Shown here: piece after piece, positions 30,581 to 32,733 of the stretch | Numbering within the stretch: position 1 is the stretch's first letter | How the letters are laid out: each line of letters opens with the position of its first letter | DNA from: Bacteroidota bacterium | GTDB taxonomy: Bacteria > Bacteroidota > Bacteroidia > Chitinophagales > Chitinophagaceae | NCBI GenBank assembly: GCA_003175935.1 | Contig: PSRI01000006.1 | Location: 1-32,733 of the forward strand | Direction of reading: 5' to 3' | Length of the DNA: 32,733 nucleotides | Program-made: the position numbers and the translations under genes | The notes under the pieces: model-generated | Told to the model about the DNA's origin: nothing | Databases searched by the model: none | What the model saw: the letters and a program-made list of their open reading frames with translations, nothing else

Positions 30581-32638
30581 ATGTCCGAAAAAAAATTTGA
30601 ACCATTCATTTCGCCTGAAACTAAAATGGCGGAATTCACGCTCAAAGCTGTTCTTTTAGGATCTGCATTCGGAATCATATTTGGCGCTTCTACAGTTTAT
30701 CTCGCATTAAAAGCCGGCCTTACAGTTTCAGCATCCATCCCTATTGCAGTAATGGCGATAGCACTTAGTAAATTATTTCTTAAAACAACTATTCTTGAAA
30801 ATAATATTATTCAAACAACAGGTTCGGCTGGGGAAAGTATCGCTGCAGGAGTTGTATTTACCATTCCGGGTTTTCTCTTTTTAAGCGAGAAAGCCAGCGC
30901 TTCTTATTTCAGTTATTTTACCATTCTCACGCTCGCGATATTAGGTGGGATGTTAGGAACGCTGATGATGATTCCATTGAGAAGATCCCTGATTGTAAAA
31001 GAACATGGAAACCTTCCATATCCTGAAGGAACAGCCTGTGCTTCAGTTTTGAAAGCAGGTGAAAAAGGTGGTGAATTTGCCAGGACAGCTTTTCAGGGTT
31101 TGGGATTTGCTTTCGCTTATGCATTGTTTCAAAAAATATTGCATATAATTTCTGAAATACCTTCTTTCGCCACGAAACAGGCAAACAAAATATTTCCATC
31201 AGCAAGAATCAGTGGAGAAATTACTCCGGAATATATGGGCGTCGGATATATAATTGGCCCAAAAATTTCGGGTATTCTTGTTGCGGGTGGTGTTCTTAGC
31301 TGGTTTGTGCTCATCCCATTACTTGCATCCATTGTACCTTCCGATACCATTGCGGAACAATTAGCCAAACTTGGTTATTTGACCGATCTGGCTCATCCTG
31401 GTGGACCTGGTGGATGGAACCCCGACACACACACTTTTGCAGATTATTCTAATGCAATTTATCGCGCGTATGTACGACAAATCGGTGCAGGTGCGGTTGC
31501 GGCTGGCGGATTCATCACTCTAATCAAAACACTGCCTACAATTGTCTCTTCTTTCAAAAGTAGTTTGGGTTCAATAAAAAAGAAAGATGGCGAAACAGAA
31601 ACGAAAGTTTCAAGAACAGACAGGGACCTCTCTATAAAAATTGTTGGAATTGGAAGTCTTGCGCTTGTTGCTATTTTAGCTTTGTTACCGTTGGTTCCCG
31701 GAAATAATTTTTTCAGCAAAATATTAATCGGAATTCTGGTAGTCATATTCGGAGCTTTTTTTGTAACGGTATCATCCAGGATCGTTGGACTTGTAGGTAC
31801 CTCCAACAATCCGATTTCGGGAATGACTATTGCAACGATCATGGGTACCTGCCTTGTTTTTATTGCAGTTGGGTGGACGGGCAAATTTTATGAGCCCATG
31901 GCTCTAGTTGTTGGTGGAATGATTTGCATTGCTGCAGCAAATGCGGGAGGCACTTCCCAGGATCTAAAGACGGGATATATTATCGGGGCGACACCCAGGT
32001 ATCAACAGTTAGCATTATTTATTGGCGCCATTGTTTCTTCTGTTGCGATTGGAGTAACCATAAAAATTTTGGATACACCCACTCACGATATGCTTGCGCA
32101 AGGCATCACACATGCCATTGGGCAGGACAGGTATTCTGCACCACAGGCAACACTAATGGCTACTTTAATCAAAGGAATTTTATCGTTTAATCTCGACTGG
32201 CAATTTGTTTTCGTGGGCGTTTTCATTGCAATAGCAATGGAGCTTTGTGGAATTAAAGCCTTATCATTTTCTATTGGTCTGTATTTGCCTCTCTCTACCA
32301 CTTTACCCATTTTCATAGGCGGAGCAATAAAAGGACTTGTTGACTGGAGGAAAAAGAAAAAAGGTGAAGTCGAATCTGCAGAAGATGAGGATCTCGGTAA
32401 AGGGAATTTATTTGCTACAGGTCTTGTAGCGGGTGGTGCGCTTGCCGGAGTTGCAGTAGCCATTCTTTCTGTTAATGATAATATTCTAAACTGGCTCAAA
32501 AAACTCAGCCTCGAAGAAAAGGTAACTCATCTGTTTGAATCGCAGGCAGGCAACGGTGGTATAGGTTATGATCTATTGGGTGTTTTGTTTTTTGCATTTA
32601 TGGGTCTTGTGCTTTATCGAGTAGCCAGGAAGAAATAA
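30581..32638 (+). CDS. OPT-family oligopeptide transporter
   Basis: About 685 residues from the ATG at 30581. A large polytopic membrane protein of the OPT family, which moves oligopeptides or metal-chelates. Family marks: KAVLLGSAFGIIFGASTVYLALKAGLTVSAS (split, about 22-52), NNIIQTTGSAGESIAAG (about 75-91), NLPYPEGTACASVLKAGE (about 143-160), and late SFSIGLYLPLSTTLPIFIGG. The frame extends to 30449, but the first 44 residues there overlap the divergent transporter gene and are not conserved-looking, so MSEKKFEPFI is the preferred start. No periplasmic-binding partner gene is near. The end of the gene runs into repeats at 32639. Confidence 0.9.
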   Translation: MSEKKFEPFISPETKMAEFTLKAVLLGSAFGIIFGASTVYLALKAGLTVSASIPIAVMAIALSKLFLKTTILENNIIQTTGSAGESIAAGVVFTIPGFLFLSEKASASYFSYFTILTLAILGGMLGTLMMIPLRRSLIVKEHGNLPYPEGTACASVLKAGEKGGEFARTAFQGLGFAFAYALFQKILHIISEIPSFATKQANKIFPSARISGEITPEYMGVGYIIGPKISGILVAGGVLSWFVLIPLLASIVPSDTIAEQLAKLGYLTDLAHPGGPGGWNPDTHTFADYSNAIYRAYVRQIGAGAVAAGGFITLIKTLPTIVSSFKSSLGSIKKKDGETETKVSRTDRDLSIKIVGIGSLALVAILALLPLVPGNNFFSKILIGILVVIFGAFFVTVSSRIVGLVGTSNNPISGMTIATIMGTCLVFIAVGWTGKFYEPMALVVGGMICIAAANAGGTSQDLKTGYIIGATPRYQQLALFIGAIVSSVAIGVTIKILDTPTHDMLAQGITHAIGQDRYSAPQATLMATLIKGILSFNLDWQFVFVGVFIAIAMELCGIKALSFSIGLYLPLSTTLPIFIGGAIKGLVDWRKKKKGEVESAEDEDLGKGNLFATGLVAGGALAGVAVAILSVNDNILNWLKKLSLEEKVTHLFESQAGNGGIGYDLLGVLFFAFMGLVLYRVARKK

Positions 32639-32700
32639 TTGTAGTTTATTGTTCATTGTTTGTAGTTTATTGTTTGTAGTTTATTGTTTGTAGTTTTTGT
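32639..32700 (+). repeat. Tandem array of 14-mer TTTGTAGTTTATTG
   Basis: Directly after the OPT stop the unit TTTGTAGTTTATTG occurs complete at 32659 and 32673, minus its first T at 32639 (with a short insertion after it), and degraded at 32687. The same 14-mer follows the histidine kinase gene at 3203. No gene. Confidence 0.65.
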
Positions 32701-32728
32701 ATTGTCTAGGTACTAAGTACTTGGTACT
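32699..32728 (-). repeat. Dispersed AGTACTTAG repeat, copy 5
   Basis: On the minus strand AGTACC, AAGTACTTAG, TACCTAGACA in sequence; its core (32707-32728) is the reverse complement of 8041-8062 at 21 of 22 positions. It ends 5 bases before the window edge, so more of the array may follow. Confidence 0.62.
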
Positions 32729-32733
32729 ATTTA

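Noticed and set aside
32639-32733. Possible CRISPR array at the right edge
   Set aside because: Units are 14 bp with no unique spacers of constant length; it is a simple tandem repeat.

Overview
The window looks like a piece of chromosome from a Bacteroidota bacterium, most likely of the Chitinophagales/Chitinophagaceae type. The reasons are the gene families (a DUF5690 membrane protein, a large TonB-dependent receptor with a carboxypeptidase-regulatory-like N-terminus, split transketolase, an ECF sigma operon ending in a small secreted helical protein), the mreB-mreC-mreD-PBP2-rodA order, the A+T-rich intergenic DNA, and several matches to the Bacteroidota promoter pattern TTG-N19-TAnnTTTG in place of Shine-Dalgarno-led signals. 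I see no rRNA, tRNA, CRISPR array, insertion sequence or prophage gene. The taxonomic call is inference from reading, not from a database search.

Layout. 1-1210: N-terminal 403 residues of an unrecognised secreted protein (minus strand, cut by the window edge). 1386-3195: OmpR/PhoB-type response regulator and a PhoR-like histidine kinase. 3516-5929 (minus): alkaline-phosphatase-superfamily enzyme followed by a 12-segment DUF5690 membrane protein. 6161-8032: LpxH-like metallophosphoesterase and a GT28-like glycosyltransferase. 8330-13051 (minus): TonB-dependent receptor and an OprO/P-type porin. 13486-15372: DUF47 (PhoU-like) protein and Pit-type phosphate transporter. 15450-18438: rmlA, galE and an orphan C-terminal transketolase subunit, ended by a strong terminator. 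18531-20378: ECF sigma factor, a membrane protein with a triple VPEGYF-type repeat, and a small secreted protein. 20547-27429 (minus): the cell-shape operon mreB-mreC-mreD-mrdA-rodA with a metallo-beta-lactamase-fold hydrolase at its end. 27668-28948 (minus): purD. 29065-32638: divergently transcribed POT and OPT family peptide transporters.

How the parts may work together. The stretch from 1.4 to 15.4 kb is rich in phosphate-related genes: a PhoB/PhoR-like pair, a secreted phosphatase, an outer-membrane porin of the phosphate-selective class, a TonB receptor, DUF47 and Pit. Upstream of both the TonB receptor and the DUF47-pit operon I find TTAA-centred pentamers repeated at exactly 11 bp, the spacing of PhoB/PhoP operators in other bacteria. 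This suggests a local Pho regulon, which is inference. The 18.5-20.4 kb sigma operon is the best candidate for a poorly described signalling system.

The second feature that gene annotation does not explain is a family of short dispersed repeats (two AGTACTTAG half-sites, 26 bp in all) that sits in every intergenic gap larger than about 290 bp and at the right edge, in both orientations, together with other degenerate short tandem repeats. The gaps of up to about 240 bp lack it.
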